DNA from: Candidatus Avelusimicrobium excrementipullorum
Lineage (GTDB): Bacteria; Elusimicrobiota; Elusimicrobia; Elusimicrobiales; Elusimicrobiaceae
DNA: 40,117 nucleotides
NCBI GenBank assembly: GCA_019120455.1
Contig: DWVB01000090.1
Coordinates: 1 to 40,117 of the forward strand
Direction of reading: 5' to 3'
Both the position numbers and the translations under genes were made by a program. Below the pieces are notes generated by a model. That model was given only the letters and a program-made list of their open reading frames with translations. It did no database searches and was not told the DNA's origin. Of this stretch, positions 15,232 through 23,659 are shown one piece after another. Every line of letters begins with the position of its first letter. Position 1 is the stretch's first letter.

Positions 15232-16266
15232 ATGAAAGAAAAACGACTGTTTAATATTTTCGGGGACGACTCCCTGCAGCACCGGCAGGTGGTGGGCGGC
15301 AACGTGACCAACCTGTTCAACCTAAACAATGTCAAATACACCTGGGCCAACAAGCTCTACCGCGTGATGATGGAAAACTTTTGGATTCCGGAAAAAGTGT
15401 CCCTGTTTGACGACAAGCGCGCCTACGGCGAACTGACGGACGCCGAACGCAAAGCCTATGACGGCATTTTGTCTTTCCTGGTGTTTTTGGACAGCATACA
15501 GACCAACAACCTGCCTCATATCAGCGATTACATCACCGCGCCGGAAATCAACCTGATTTTGGCCCTGCAAACCTATCAGGAGGCCGTACATTCGCAGAGC
15601 TATGCCTACATTATTGAGAGCATTATCCCCACGGAAAAGCGCAACGAAATCTACGACAAATGGCGCGAAGACCCCGTCCTGCTGGAGCGCAACCAATACA
15701 TCGCCAACATTTACCAAAAATTTTTGGATGACAAAACCGAAAAGAATTTTGCGCGCGTGCTGATAGCCAACTTCCTGCTGGAAGGCATTTATTTTTACAA
15801 CGGATTTAATTTCTTTTACAACCTTGCTTCGCGCAGCCTGATGATCGGCACCGCCGATGAAATTAAATACATCAACCGCGACGAACTGGTGCACTGCGTG
15901 ATTTTCTCGCGCATGATTAAAGAGATCTGGAACGAAAACCCCGATTTTTTTGACAAAGACGAAGTATATAAAATGTTTGAAACCGCCGCCGAACAGGAAA
16001 TGGCCTGGAGCAACCACATTATCGGCGAAGGCGTGGTGGGCATCAACAAAGACACCACCGAACAGTACACCAAGTTTATCACCAACCAGCGGCTGCGCGA
16101 AATCGGCTTAAACCCCATTTATGCGGGCTTTGACAAAACGCCGTATCCGCATTTGGAAAAAATAGCCGACACCAACGGAGACGGCAGCGTCAAAGGAAAT
16201 TTCTTTGAGGCCAACGTGTCCTCCTACAACCAAAGCTCCGCCGTGGAAGGCTGGGAAGAAATTTAG
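15232..16266 (+). CDS. nrdB: Ribonucleoside-diphosphate reductase, small subunit (class Ia)
   Basis: A 344-aa ferritin-like di-iron protein that makes the tyrosyl radical used by NrdA. The ligands align with the family: Asp87 (FLDSIQ), Glu117 and His120 (QEAVHSQSY), Glu184 (FLLEGIYF), Glu218 and His221 (DELVHC). Tyr124, four residues after His120, is the radical tyrosine, so this is the oxygen-dependent tyrosyl-radical type rather than the Mn/Fe Phe variant. The C-terminal tail (SSAVEGWEEI) should dock on NrdA. The start is 3 bp after the nrdA stop, implying coupled translation. Presence of an oxygen-requiring enzyme suggests at least microaerobic exposure. Confidence 0.97.
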   Translation: MKEKRLFNIFGDDSLQHRQVVGGNVTNLFNLNNVKYTWANKLYRVMMENFWIPEKVSLFDDKRAYGELTDAERKAYDGILSFLVFLDSIQTNNLPHISDYITAPEINLILALQTYQEAVHSQSYAYIIESIIPTEKRNEIYDKWREDPVLLERNQYIANIYQKFLDDKTEKNFARVLIANFLLEGIYFYNGFNFFYNLASRSLMIGTADEIKYINRDELVHCVIFSRMIKEIWNENPDFFDKDEVYKMFETAAEQEMAWSNHIIGEGVVGINKDTTEQYTKFITNQRLREIGLNPIYAGFDKTPYPHLEKIADTNGDGSVKGNFFEANVSSYNQSSAVEGWEEI

Positions 16267-16284
16267 CTTTCTTGGTACACAACA

Positions 16285-16313
16285 AAAAGGCCGCTTTGCG
16301 CGGCCTTTTATTT
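16285..16313. terminator. Bidirectional intrinsic terminator
   Basis: A 10-bp stem AAAAGGCCGC/GCGGCCTTTT (16285-16294 with 16300-16309) with loop TTTGC. It closes nrdAB and the convergent GGDEF-EAL gene ending at 16325. Confidence 0.88.
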
Positions 16314-16324
16314 TGAGGTAATTT

Positions 16325-18565
16325 CTATTTTTTATCTCTTTCTTCCAACAGGCGTTTTTCAAATTCCTGCGGCGGAAGCGGGCGGGAGAACAAATATCCC
16401 TGCGCCAAATCACAGCCGATGCCGCTTAAAAACTCGGCCTGTTCCGCCGTTTCCACGCCTTCGGCCACCACGCCGCTGCCCAGGCTTTTAATCATGCGCA
16501 CCAGACCGGAAATAATCTGGCGCATGCGGGGGTTACCCTCGCCGCGCACCAAAAATTCTTTGTCCAGTTTTACGCAGTCAAAATCCAGATTTTTCAGCAC
16601 ATTGAGCGAGGAATAACCCGAGCCGAAATCGTCCATCGCCACGGAAAAGCCTTTGGCGTGCAGACCGTCAATCACCTTTTTCATCAGGTCCACATTGCCA
16701 AACACCACGCTTTCGGTCAGCTCCACTTCCAGCAAATGGTGTTCCACCCCGTATTCATCGGCCGTACGGGCCAGCACGTCAATAAAATGCGGGTCCTCCA
16801 AATGCAGGCGGGAGAAATTCACGCCGACGGGCACCACGGGTTTGCCCTGTTCCTTCCATGTTTTGAGCAGGCGCAGGGTTTCCTCCAGCATAAATTTATC
16901 CAGTTTCAGCACGAAGCCGTTTTTCTCAAAAATAGGGATAAACTGGTCCGGTGGAATGAGCCCCTGCACGGGGTGCTGCCAGCGCACCAGCGCTTCGGCG
17001 CTGCGGGTCAGGCCCGTTTTAAAATCACATTTGGGCTGCAGATAAATTTTAAATTCCCCGTCGCGCAAAGCCTGGTCCATACTGCTTTCAATGCGCTTTT
17101 CGGTAACGATTTGGCGGCGGGACTGTTCATCATAAAATGCGCAAACCTGCCCCGCATGCTGTTTGGCCGAAGCCCAGGCCAGATTGGCGCGGTCCATCAT
17201 AATGTAAAACGGCACGTCCTCGTCCACCAAATAAATGCCGCAGGTTAAAGACAAGGGCAGACATTCCCCGCCGCTGAGGCAATATCGCCCCGCGCGTTCG
17301 GCCAGCGCGTCCACACGCCGCCCCAGCTCCGTGCGGTCGGGGCATTGCAACAGCAACAGAAACACGTCCGCCGACGAGCGGCAGAACAGCTCTCCTTCCT
17401 GCAGGGCCCCGCGCAGCGCCGCCGCCACCTGTTTAAGCACCTGGTCGCCTTGTTCAAAGCCGTAAATATCATTGACGGCTTTAAAGCGGTTTACATTGAC
17501 CACCACCAGGGCATAGGGTACGCCTTTTTCTTTAAAAGCGGCGGAAGCGCGCGGGAATTTGAAACGAAAAGCGTTTAAGTTGTCCGTTTCCGTCAAAGGG
17601 TCCACAAAACCCATGCGAAACAGCGCGCGGCTGCTCTGGCTCTGCATACGCAGAATAAACACCAACAGCACCCCCAGCACCACAATAATGGACAGACACA
17701 GCACCAAAGACATCAGCACCAGCCGCTGGGCCTGCTCGGCCACGGATTTGGTGGGCAGCACGGACATGGCGTACCAGTCATTATAGCGCAGCGGATAATA
17801 AGAGGCAAAACGGTGGTCCCCGTGCAGGGTATACCCCGTCCAGCCGCTTTCCCCGCGGGTAATTTCCTGCTGCATGCGCAGCGAAGATTTGCCGCGGTCA
17901 AACACCGAATGTTCCCCCGCTTCAAACACATTGTTATAGGCGGCTCTCGGATAGGCAATAATAATGTCCCCCGCGCGGTTGATAATAAACGTCAGCCCCT
18001 GGCCGTGCGTGGCGTTGGCAGAGAGCGTGGTGGCATAAAATTCAATGGTCTGCGTGGCAAACACCAGCCCGCCGCGTTCCCCGTCTCGCTGCGGCAGGGG
18101 CACGGCAAACACCAAAATATCTTTGCCTGTAAAGGGTCCTTTACGCCGGCTGGAAATATAATGACCGTGTTTGTAGGCGTATTCCGCATTTTCGGGAGAA
18201 ATAAAATCGGGCAAAACGCCGCCGTTGGAAAACACGGCCCTGCCGTCGGGCCCCTGGTAGCCGGTCAGCGTAAAAGCATTGTTTTTGTTCTGCTGCTCCA
18301 AATACTTAACCAAGGCTTCCTGGTTGTCCAGCAGGGCCTGCTCCTGCAAAGGCACCCCCACGGCGGAAAGCAGCTGAAACTCGGCCCCCAGCAAACGGCT
18401 GAAGTTATCGGCCAGCTCACGGCTGGCGCTGACAATAATTCCCCGTGCGTCCTGTGAAAGCCGGTCCGTTACCTGCCGCCAATACAGCACCGAGCCCGCC
18501 GCCACCAGCACGGCGGCGGCTACAATTAATACAAACGCCCTTTTAAAGCCGGTTATTTTATACAT
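16325..18565 (-). CDS. Membrane dCache sensor, degenerate GGDEF, intact EAL (c-di-GMP phosphodiesterase)
   Basis: A 746-aa inner-membrane protein with TM1 (about 10-28), a periplasmic dCache-like sensor (about 30-280), TM2 (about 287-310), GGDEF-like and EAL domains. The GGDEF motif is lost (CRSSADVF near residue 400), but the EAL domain has the key set: EALVRWQHP near 520, NFSR, ELTES, DDFGSGYSS near 642, KLDKEF near 662 and AEGVE near 704. It should hydrolyse c-di-GMP, perhaps under control of the sensor and a nucleotide-binding pseudo-GGDEF. It starts 3 bp after the stop of the gene at 18569-19156 and probably depends on coupling, since no ribosome site is evident. It is a same-architecture paralog of 4488-6716. 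Confidence 0.92.
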   Translation of the reverse strand: MYKITGFKRAFVLIVAAAVLVAAGSVLYWRQVTDRLSQDARGIIVSASRELADNFSRLLGAEFQLLSAVGVPLQEQALLDNQEALVKYLEQQNKNNAFTLTGYQGPDGRAVFSNGGVLPDFISPENAEYAYKHGHYISSRRKGPFTGKDILVFAVPLPQRDGERGGLVFATQTIEFYATTLSANATHGQGLTFIINRAGDIIIAYPRAAYNNVFEAGEHSVFDRGKSSLRMQQEITRGESGWTGYTLHGDHRFASYYPLRYNDWYAMSVLPTKSVAEQAQRLVLMSLVLCLSIIVVLGVLLVFILRMQSQSSRALFRMGFVDPLTETDNLNAFRFKFPRASAAFKEKGVPYALVVVNVNRFKAVNDIYGFEQGDQVLKQVAAALRGALQEGELFCRSSADVFLLLLQCPDRTELGRRVDALAERAGRYCLSGGECLPLSLTCGIYLVDEDVPFYIMMDRANLAWASAKQHAGQVCAFYDEQSRRQIVTEKRIESSMDQALRDGEFKIYLQPKCDFKTGLTRSAEALVRWQHPVQGLIPPDQFIPIFEKNGFVLKLDKFMLEETLRLLKTWKEQGKPVVPVGVNFSRLHLEDPHFIDVLARTADEYGVEHHLLEVELTESVVFGNVDLMKKVIDGLHAKGFSVAMDDFGSGYSSLNVLKNLDFDCVKLDKEFLVRGEGNPRMRQIISGLVRMIKSLGSGVVAEGVETAEQAEFLSGIGCDLAQGYLFSRPLPPQEFEKRLLEERDKK

Positions 18566-18568
18566 AGT

Positions 18569-19156
18569 TTAGTTTTCTGTCGGTTTTGTGTCCGGCGCAG
18601 GCGGGGCCGGCATGGCCGAACCGGAAGCGGAGGGAGCTTTTTCCGCGACGGCGGTTTCCCGTTCGTGCTCGGTGCGGAAAGCCCCCAGCAGCTGCTGGCT
18701 GTAAGCAAAAAACGCGTACAAATCATTTTCCGGATTGCGGACCTCGCTTTCCTTCAATTCCCTGGCCAAAATCTGCCCCTCGCCCGACACTGTAAAAAGC
18801 GTTACGTTTTCCACGTTCTGCTGCGGCGGTAAAGAATTCACAGGCTGCAAATGGGCAGCCGCCGCCGCGGCGCTTTGCATCATGCGCAGGGCTTTCTCCC
18901 GCACGGGGCCGCTGGCCGCTCCGCCGGTAAATCCGCCCAAACCGCTGGCGCTGTTGTTTTCAAAATACACGCTGGCATTGCCTAAAGATGAAGCGGCTAT
19001 CATAAAATTCTTAATGCCGCCCTGCGTGTCCCGCGCGGCAATTTCCACACCGGCCACGCAAATCTGACGCTCGCCCAAAAGCGGCACTTCTTTTTTGTGC
19101 TGCAAATTTTTCACGTCCAGCCAAAAACCTCTCATGGTTTCGTAAGCTTTGTTCAC
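18569..19156 (-). CDS. Hypothetical protein in operon with the EAL protein
   Basis: I do not recognise this 195-aa protein. It has no signal peptide or membrane segment. Residues about 25-150 look like a compact alpha/beta domain (RQICVAGVEIAARDTQGGIKNF in outline, then an Ala-rich helix around 90-102 and VTLFTVSGEGQILA). The last ~30 residues are Pro/Ala-rich and disordered. The start is GTG 19156 with AGGGGG 5 nt upstream. It is followed 3 bp later by the c-di-GMP phosphodiesterase, so it may be a partner or target of that signal; this rests on operon structure only. Confidence 0.72.
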   Translation of the reverse strand: MNKAYETMRGFWLDVKNLQHKKEVPLLGERQICVAGVEIAARDTQGGIKNFMIAASSLGNASVYFENNSASGLGGFTGGAASGPVREKALRMMQSAAAAAAHLQPVNSLPPQQNVENVTLFTVSGEGQILARELKESEVRNPENDLYAFFAYSQQLLGAFRTEHERETAVAEKAPSASGSAMPAPPAPDTKPTEN

Positions 19157-19183
19157 GGTTTCCCCCTTTGCAACTTTGTATAT

Positions 19184-19210
19184 AGTTTAGCAAGAAACGC
19201 GCGCGTACGG
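19184..19210 (-). promoter_or_regulatory. Extended -10 promoter with upstream 13-bp motif
   Basis: On the minus strand TGCTAAACT (19192-19184) is an extended -10 about 20 nt before the ribosome site. The 13-mer CCGTACGCGCGCG (19210-19198) lies 8 nt upstream of the -10 hexamer. The same 13-mer occurs in the promoter region of the autotransporter gene (22117-22105). Confidence 0.55.
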
Positions 19211-19250
19211 AAAGGGCGTTTTTGCTCCTTTATTTTACTCGTTACATACC

Positions 19251-19280
19251 AAAAAACCCCGACGCAGGGCCGGGGTTTTT
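19251..19280. terminator. Intrinsic terminator of the autotransporter gene
   Basis: On the minus strand an AAAAACCCCG/CGGGGTTTTT hairpin (19280-19271 with 19261-19252) is followed by T. The A and T flanks allow action in both directions. Confidence 0.82.
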
Positions 19281-19298
19281 ATTCGTTAAAATTCCCCG

Positions 19299-22055
19299 TC
19301 AGAACGAAAATGCCAGACGCACGTTGGCGCCCCAGCCTTCCGTCTGCCCCGTCAGCCCGAATACGGACAGGCTGGACTTCATGGGCAGCATGGCGTTATA
19401 ATTTTCATACGTTACGCCGATTTCGGCCTGGCCGGTCAGCCCTTGCAGTTCCGCGTCGGACACTTTATGCCCGTCTACGCTGACGTTGCTGTCTCCGTCC
19501 AGTTCATAAATGCCGGCTACCCCGATATAGGGTTTATATTTGTTGGCCAGCGTGCCGAAGTTTAACTTCGCGCCCACTTTGCCGGTCAGGCTCTGTACGG
19601 CGTCAAAATCAATATGCTGGTCCAAATTGTCATGCACATTGTCCCCCGCCAGATACAGCCAGTTCACTTTGCCGTAAAACTGCAGCAAGGAAACATTTTG
19701 CACGATGCCGGCCGACAAACCGCCGTAGAACCCGTCTTTATCCAGATTGGAAGACAATTCATCGGAGTTAAAATCTCCCGTCTGGTATCCCGCACGCAGC
19801 ACAGCTTCCAGATGCCCCTCGTCACTGTAAGGCAACAGACCAAAAGCACCCACGCCAAACGTATCTATATCGCCTGTAGCGTCTTTGGGATCGGTGGAAT
19901 AATGCCCATGGGCGTATTGGGCAAACCAGCCCCACACGGCCTCACCGGGTTTATACCAATGGCCAAACTGCGCCACCAGGCTCTGCATATCAAAGCCGCT
20001 GCCGGTATCATAAGAATTGTCATAATACTGTACACCGCCGAAGCTGTCATTGTCGGTTTTGAGTTTAACAGCTTCGTCAAAAGCATCGGCCAGCATATCA
20101 TCTCCCTGTGTGGCCAGTGTCAGCCCCGCCAGCTGGGCCTGCGCATAAGGCTTGGCCAGCTCATTGTCATAGCGGCCCTGCACATTCCAGTCCGTATAGC
20201 CGCCGTTTTGCACTCCTTCTATGGTGTAGGCATAGGCCCCCAGCACATTGCGGTTCAGCGTCAGCACGGTATTGGCCTGGGTGCGGGCCAGCGTCTGGGA
20301 AAGTTCGGACGGTTTGCCGTACAGTTCCACATTCACGCCGCCGGCCACCTCCGCATCAAACGTCACATCACTGTTTAAACCGTAAATCGTCACATTGTCA
20401 AACGCATTAATGGCATTGATCTTGCCCGTATAGTTGCGCAGCAACAGGCTGTTTCCAGTGGCCACCGTGCCGTTGCCGCCGTAAAAATTGCCGTTGACTA
20501 CGGTATTTCCGGAAAGGATGACCGTGTTGTTGTTGGTAACGGTATCTGCCGGAGTATTCGGATCTTCTTCCGAAGCAGGGGCCGAGGCGGCATAACCGCC
20601 GTACACGTCGCCGTGGACGGTTACATTGTTTAATTCCACGGTATTGCCGGAAGCTTCGCCTTCATTGGTATAACCGCCGTACACTTTGCCACTGACCGTT
20701 CCGCCGGATACGGAAACACTGTTTCCGGAGGCGGCGCCGCTATGGGCCCAGCCACCGTATAAATCTCCCGTTAAGGTGGAGGCGGACACATTTAAGCGGT
20801 TGCCGGACACCCCCGTCGCGCCGTAAGCGCCGTAAAATAAATTCCCGTCCGTCAGGGTAGAATTGCTGATGGTCAAAGTATTATTGGAAGCCGTGCCTGC
20901 TTCGGCGTAACCGCCGGCCAGTGTGTGTCCTCCCGACGTCGCACCGGATACGGAAAGGCTGTTGTTGCTGGCTGTGCCCGCCGCGGCATAGCCGCCGTAG
21001 GCTTCTTCACCGGCGGAAGCGGAAGCCATGGTTACCGTATTGCCGGACACCTCTCCCTGTGCGGCATAACCGCCGTACACGGAAGCGGCGGAACCCAATA
21101 CGGCATCGGCCCCGACCGTCACGCTGTTATCAACAGCATTTCCTTCTCCCTCGGCCCAGCCGCCGGCCACTATGCCGGACGCCTGGCCTCCGTTTAAACG
21201 CACTTCATTTTCATAAGCCTGCGTGCCGCTGGCCGTATAGCCGCCGTACACCGCACCGGAAATATCACCGGACTGCTCCACCAGCACCAGGTTATATTCC
21301 GCCGCGCCGGTATCGCTGTAGCCGCCGTATAAATCAGATGCTACCGTACCAGCATCTTCCAGCGTAATCTGGTTATGGAAAGAATCCCCTTCCGCGGCAT
21401 AACCGCCATATACGGCGCTGCTGCCGCTGGTATTTCCCAACCGGCTGCCGCCGGAAACCGTCACGGTGTTATAGGACACAGCCGCTCCGCCGTCGCTGTA
21501 ACCGGCGGCGGCCGTGGTATCTACCACGGAATTGGAGGTAATGGTCAAATTGTTATTGGTTACTTCGCCGGAATACCCTTTGCCCGCAATCACCTGATTG
21601 GCAGCAGAAGTATTATAATTAACGGTACTGTTGGATATAATAAGTTCGTTGTCCGTGGCATTGACGGCTCCCTCCCCCGCCGTAACACTGCCCTGCAGAG
21701 TCACTCCGTTCAAACGCACCAGATTTTCCGTGGCGTCACCGCTGTGGGAATAACCGGCCTTTAAATCGGACGCGCTGTTAAAAGTACCGCCGTTTATATG
21801 CAATTCATTTTGATAGGCGTCCCCATGCTCGCTCTTGCCGCCGATAATATCATTGTTAAAAATGCCGTCATTTACCGTAACGGAATTGGCAAAACTGTCC
21901 ACTTCTTCTTCCACGTCACTTTCTTCATGGTCGCCGTAAATTACGTCGTTGTACACCCGCTCCGACGCATTATAAACCGGATGACTGTTTGATCCGGCCC
22001 ATCCCGCGGGGGAAGTAAATACCAGCGCCAACATCAAAACCAAAAATTTCTTCAT
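19299..22055 (-). CDS. Autotransporter (type Va) with repeat-rich passenger
   Basis: A 918-aa surface protein. Signal peptide 1-20 (MKKFLVLMLALVFTSPAGWA), an acidic stretch (41-53), then a passenger built of about 18 units of roughly 27 aa (residues 57-540) of the form N-x-V-x-V ... G-x-x-Y-G-G-Y-A ... G-x-A-x-x-N, which should fold as a beta-helix. A linker follows, then a C-terminal autotransporter barrel (about 650-918: VWGWFAQYAHG, EAVLRAGYQTGDF, YIGVAGIYEL) ending in Phe (LAFSF), as outer-membrane barrels do. Start ATG 22055 follows CCGGAGGAAAT; an in-frame ATG at 22088 has no ribosome site. No protease motif is seen in the passenger, so an adhesive or surface-layer role is more likely. 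Length of the repeat tract may vary between strains. Confidence 0.92.
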   Translation of the reverse strand: MKKFLVLMLALVFTSPAGWAGSNSHPVYNASERVYNDVIYGDHEESDVEEEVDSFANSVTVNDGIFNNDIIGGKSEHGDAYQNELHINGGTFNSASDLKAGYSHSGDATENLVRLNGVTLQGSVTAGEGAVNATDNELIISNSTVNYNTSAANQVIAGKGYSGEVTNNNLTITSNSVVDTTAAAGYSDGGAAVSYNTVTVSGGSRLGNTSGSSAVYGGYAAEGDSFHNQITLEDAGTVASDLYGGYSDTGAAEYNLVLVEQSGDISGAVYGGYTASGTQAYENEVRLNGGQASGIVAGGWAEGEGNAVDNSVTVGADAVLGSAASVYGGYAAQGEVSGNTVTMASASAGEEAYGGYAAAGTASNNSLSVSGATSGGHTLAGGYAEAGTASNNTLTISNSTLTDGNLFYGAYGATGVSGNRLNVSASTLTGDLYGGWAHSGAASGNSVSVSGGTVSGKVYGGYTNEGEASGNTVELNNVTVHGDVYGGYAASAPASEEDPNTPADTVTNNNTVILSGNTVVNGNFYGGNGTVATGNSLLLRNYTGKINAINAFDNVTIYGLNSDVTFDAEVAGGVNVELYGKPSELSQTLARTQANTVLTLNRNVLGAYAYTIEGVQNGGYTDWNVQGRYDNELAKPYAQAQLAGLTLATQGDDMLADAFDEAVKLKTDNDSFGGVQYYDNSYDTGSGFDMQSLVAQFGHWYKPGEAVWGWFAQYAHGHYSTDPKDATGDIDTFGVGAFGLLPYSDEGHLEAVLRAGYQTGDFNSDELSSNLDKDGFYGGLSAGIVQNVSLLQFYGKVNWLYLAGDNVHDNLDQHIDFDAVQSLTGKVGAKLNFGTLANKYKPYIGVAGIYELDGDSNVSVDGHKVSDAELQGLTGQAEIGVTYENYNAMLPMKSSLSVFGLTGQTEGWGANVRLAFSF
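20436..21887 (-). repeat. Degenerate ~80-bp coding repeats in the passenger
   Basis: About 18 in-frame units, most about 78-81 bp, encode the N-x-[VL]-x-[VL] ... YGGYA pattern. Many copies share GCCGCCGTA (the complement of TACGGCGGC for YGG). Units differ enough to argue against very recent amplification. Confidence 0.8.
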
Positions 22056-22086
22056 ATTTCCTCCGGCATAAAAATACACATATTTC

Positions 22087-22117
22087 ATTATACTGATTTT
22101 TTGTCGCGCGCGTACGG
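22087..22117 (-). promoter_or_regulatory. Autotransporter promoter region with shared 13-bp motif
   Basis: On the minus strand TATAAT (22092-22087) is the -10, about 32 nt before the ATG. CCGTACGCGCGCG (22117-22105) ends 12 nt upstream of it. No -35 consensus is seen, so an activator may be required. Confidence 0.55.
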
Positions 22118-22136
22118 GATTTTCAGGTTAAAAATT

Positions 22137-22175
22137 TGCTAGAGTAAAACAAACGGCCGCCGCATACACGGCGGC
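22137..22175 (+). promoter_or_regulatory. deoB extended -10 and leader hairpin
   Basis: TGCTAGAGT (22137-22145) is an extended -10. The predicted leader holds a 7-bp hairpin GCCGCCG/CGGCGGC (22156-22162 with 22169-22175) that touches the ribosome site AAGGAG (22176-22181). Its position could influence access to the ribosome site or protect the 5' end. Confidence 0.5.
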
Positions 22176-22186
22176 AAGGAGCGTAT

Positions 22187-23395
22187 ATGCAGCAAAAAGG
22201 ACGCGTAATCATTTTAATGATGGATTCTTTCGGCATCGGCGGGGCCGAAGACGCCGCCAAATTCGGCGATGAAGGCGCCGACACCCTGGGGCATATTGCC
22301 GCCGCACGCGGCGGGATAAAACTGCCCAATCTGGCCTCGCTGGGGCTGCTGAAAGCCGCGCAGGCCTCCACGGGCAAGACCGTACCCGCGGGGGACCAGC
22401 CCCCCGCCGCGGTAAATTTGCCCGCCAAATACGGTTTTATGAAGGAAGTCAGCCACGGCAAGGACACGTCCTCCGGCCACTGGGAAATGGCCGGCGTGCC
22501 CGTAACGTTTGAATGGGGATATTTTAAGCCGGCCTATCCGTCCTTTCCGCCGGAACTGATAGAAAAAATCTGTTCCGAAGCGGGCCTGCCCGGCATTCTG
22601 GGCAACAAGGCCGCTTCCGGCACGGTTATTATAGAAGAACTGGGCGAAGAACATATTAAAACCGGCAAGCCCATTTGTTACACTTCCGCCGACAGCGTGT
22701 TCCAAATCGCCGCGCATGAAAAACATTTCGGGCTGGAGCGGCTGTATAAAGTGTGCGAAATTGCGTTTAAACATTTAAAGCCTTATAATATGGCGCGCGT
22801 GATTGCGCGGCCTTTTGAAGGGGAGAAAAAAGGCGAGTTTAAACGCACCAAAAACCGCCACGATTATTCCGTTACCCCGCCGCACGAAACATTGCTGGAC
22901 GTCATGAAAAACGCGGGCGGAAACGTCATTTCCGTAGGCAAAATTGCCGATATTTACGCGCACTGCGGCATTACGCGCGCGGTCAAAGCCTCGGGCCTGC
23001 AGGAACTGTGGGACGTGACGCTGCAGGAAGTGAAAAACGCGCCCGACAACACCATCGTGTTTACCAACTTTGTGGACTTTGATATGACCTGGGGCCACCG
23101 CCGCGATGTGGAAGGTTACGCCAAAGGGCTGGAATATTTTGATTCCCGCCTGCCGGAACTGGTACCGCTGCTCAGAGAAAAAGACATCGTATTCATCACG
23201 GCCGACCACGGCTGCGACCCCACTTACAAAGGCACTGACCACACGCGTGAACATGTGCCCGTACTGATGTTCGGTAAAAACGTCAAAGCCGGCTTTGTGG
23301 GCGGACGCGAAAGCTATGCCGACCTGGGACAAACGGCGGCGGAATACCTGGGGTTGCCCAAACTGCTGACGGGAAAAAGTTTTTTAAACGAATAA
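22187..23395 (+). CDS. deoB: Phosphopentomutase
   Basis: Interconverts (deoxy)ribose 1-phosphate and 5-phosphate in nucleoside catabolism, a cytoplasmic di-Mn enzyme of the alkaline phosphatase superfamily. The 402-aa length is usual. Motifs: [16 protein letters not shown] (8-23), ADTLGH (34-39), [10 protein letters not shown] (about 90-99, phospho-acceptor Thr region) and [26 protein letters not shown] (about 343-368, metal ligands). The start ATG has AAGGAG 5 nt upstream. It stands alone between its promoter and a terminator; no other deo genes are near. Confidence 0.97.
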   Translation: MQQKGRVIILMMDSFGIGGAEDAAKFGDEGADTLGHIAAARGGIKLPNLASLGLLKAAQASTGKTVPAGDQPPAAVNLPAKYGFMKEVSHGKDTSSGHWEMAGVPVTFEWGYFKPAYPSFPPELIEKICSEAGLPGILGNKAASGTVIIEELGEEHIKTGKPICYTSADSVFQIAAHEKHFGLERLYKVCEIAFKHLKPYNMARVIARPFEGEKKGEFKRTKNRHDYSVTPPHETLLDVMKNAGGNVISVGKIADIYAHCGITRAVKASGLQELWDVTLQEVKNAPDNTIVFTNFVDFDMTWGHRRDVEGYAKGLEYFDSRLPELVPLLREKDIVFITADHGCDPTYKGTDHTREHVPVLMFGKNVKAGFVGGRESYADLGQTAAEYLGLPKLLTGKSFLNE

Positions 23396-23404
23396 AAATG
23401 ACCG

Positions 23405-23437
23405 GCAAAAAGGCGCGCTTTACAGCGCGCCTTTTGC
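23405..23437. terminator. Bidirectional intrinsic terminator
   Basis: A stem GCAAAA..GGCGCGCT / AGCGCGCCTTTTGC (23405-23419 with 23424-23437) has loop TTAC. It lies between the convergent deoB and copA stops. Confidence 0.85.
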
Positions 23438-23455
23438 ATAAACAGTATCCTAATT

Positions 23456-23659
23456 TTATTTGTCGTGTATCCCCGTTGCTTTATACCCCGCTTTTTCCAC
23501 GGCTTCTTTTAATGCCTCATCGGACGCCGGACCGCTTACTTCGGCGCATTTTTTGCCCAGATCCACTTTTGCCGTTACACCCGGCAAAGCGTTTAACGCC
23601 GCTTCCACGCGGCCCGCGCAATGTGCGCACATCATGCCTTCAATTTCTATGATTTTCAT
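23456..23659 (-). CDS. Possible internal start giving a free CopZ-like copper chaperone
   Basis: Within copA and in the same frame, GGAGG (23672-23668) lies 8 nt before ATG 23659. Translation from there gives 67 aa, MKIIEIEGMMCAHCAGRVEA to the copA stop, which is exactly a complete HMA domain of CopZ/Atx1 size with the CxxC copper site. This is seen in the sequence; that it is used is an inference. It could instead be the trace of an ancestral copA-copZ fusion that lost the intervening stop codon. If used, one gene would yield both pump and chaperone. Confidence 0.45.
   Translation of the reverse strand: MKIIEIEGMMCAHCAGRVEAALNALPGVTAKVDLGKKCAEVSGPASDEALKEAVEKAGYKATGIHDK

Noticed and set aside
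16658-18457. Plus-strand open frames opposite the GGDEF-EAL gene
   Set aside because: They are shadows of a well-supported minus-strand gene with clear domains.
20436-21887. CRISPR-like or tandem DNA repeat array
   Set aside because: The periodicity is protein-coding (about 78-81 bp, in frame, diverged) within the autotransporter passenger; there are no identical repeats with unique spacers.
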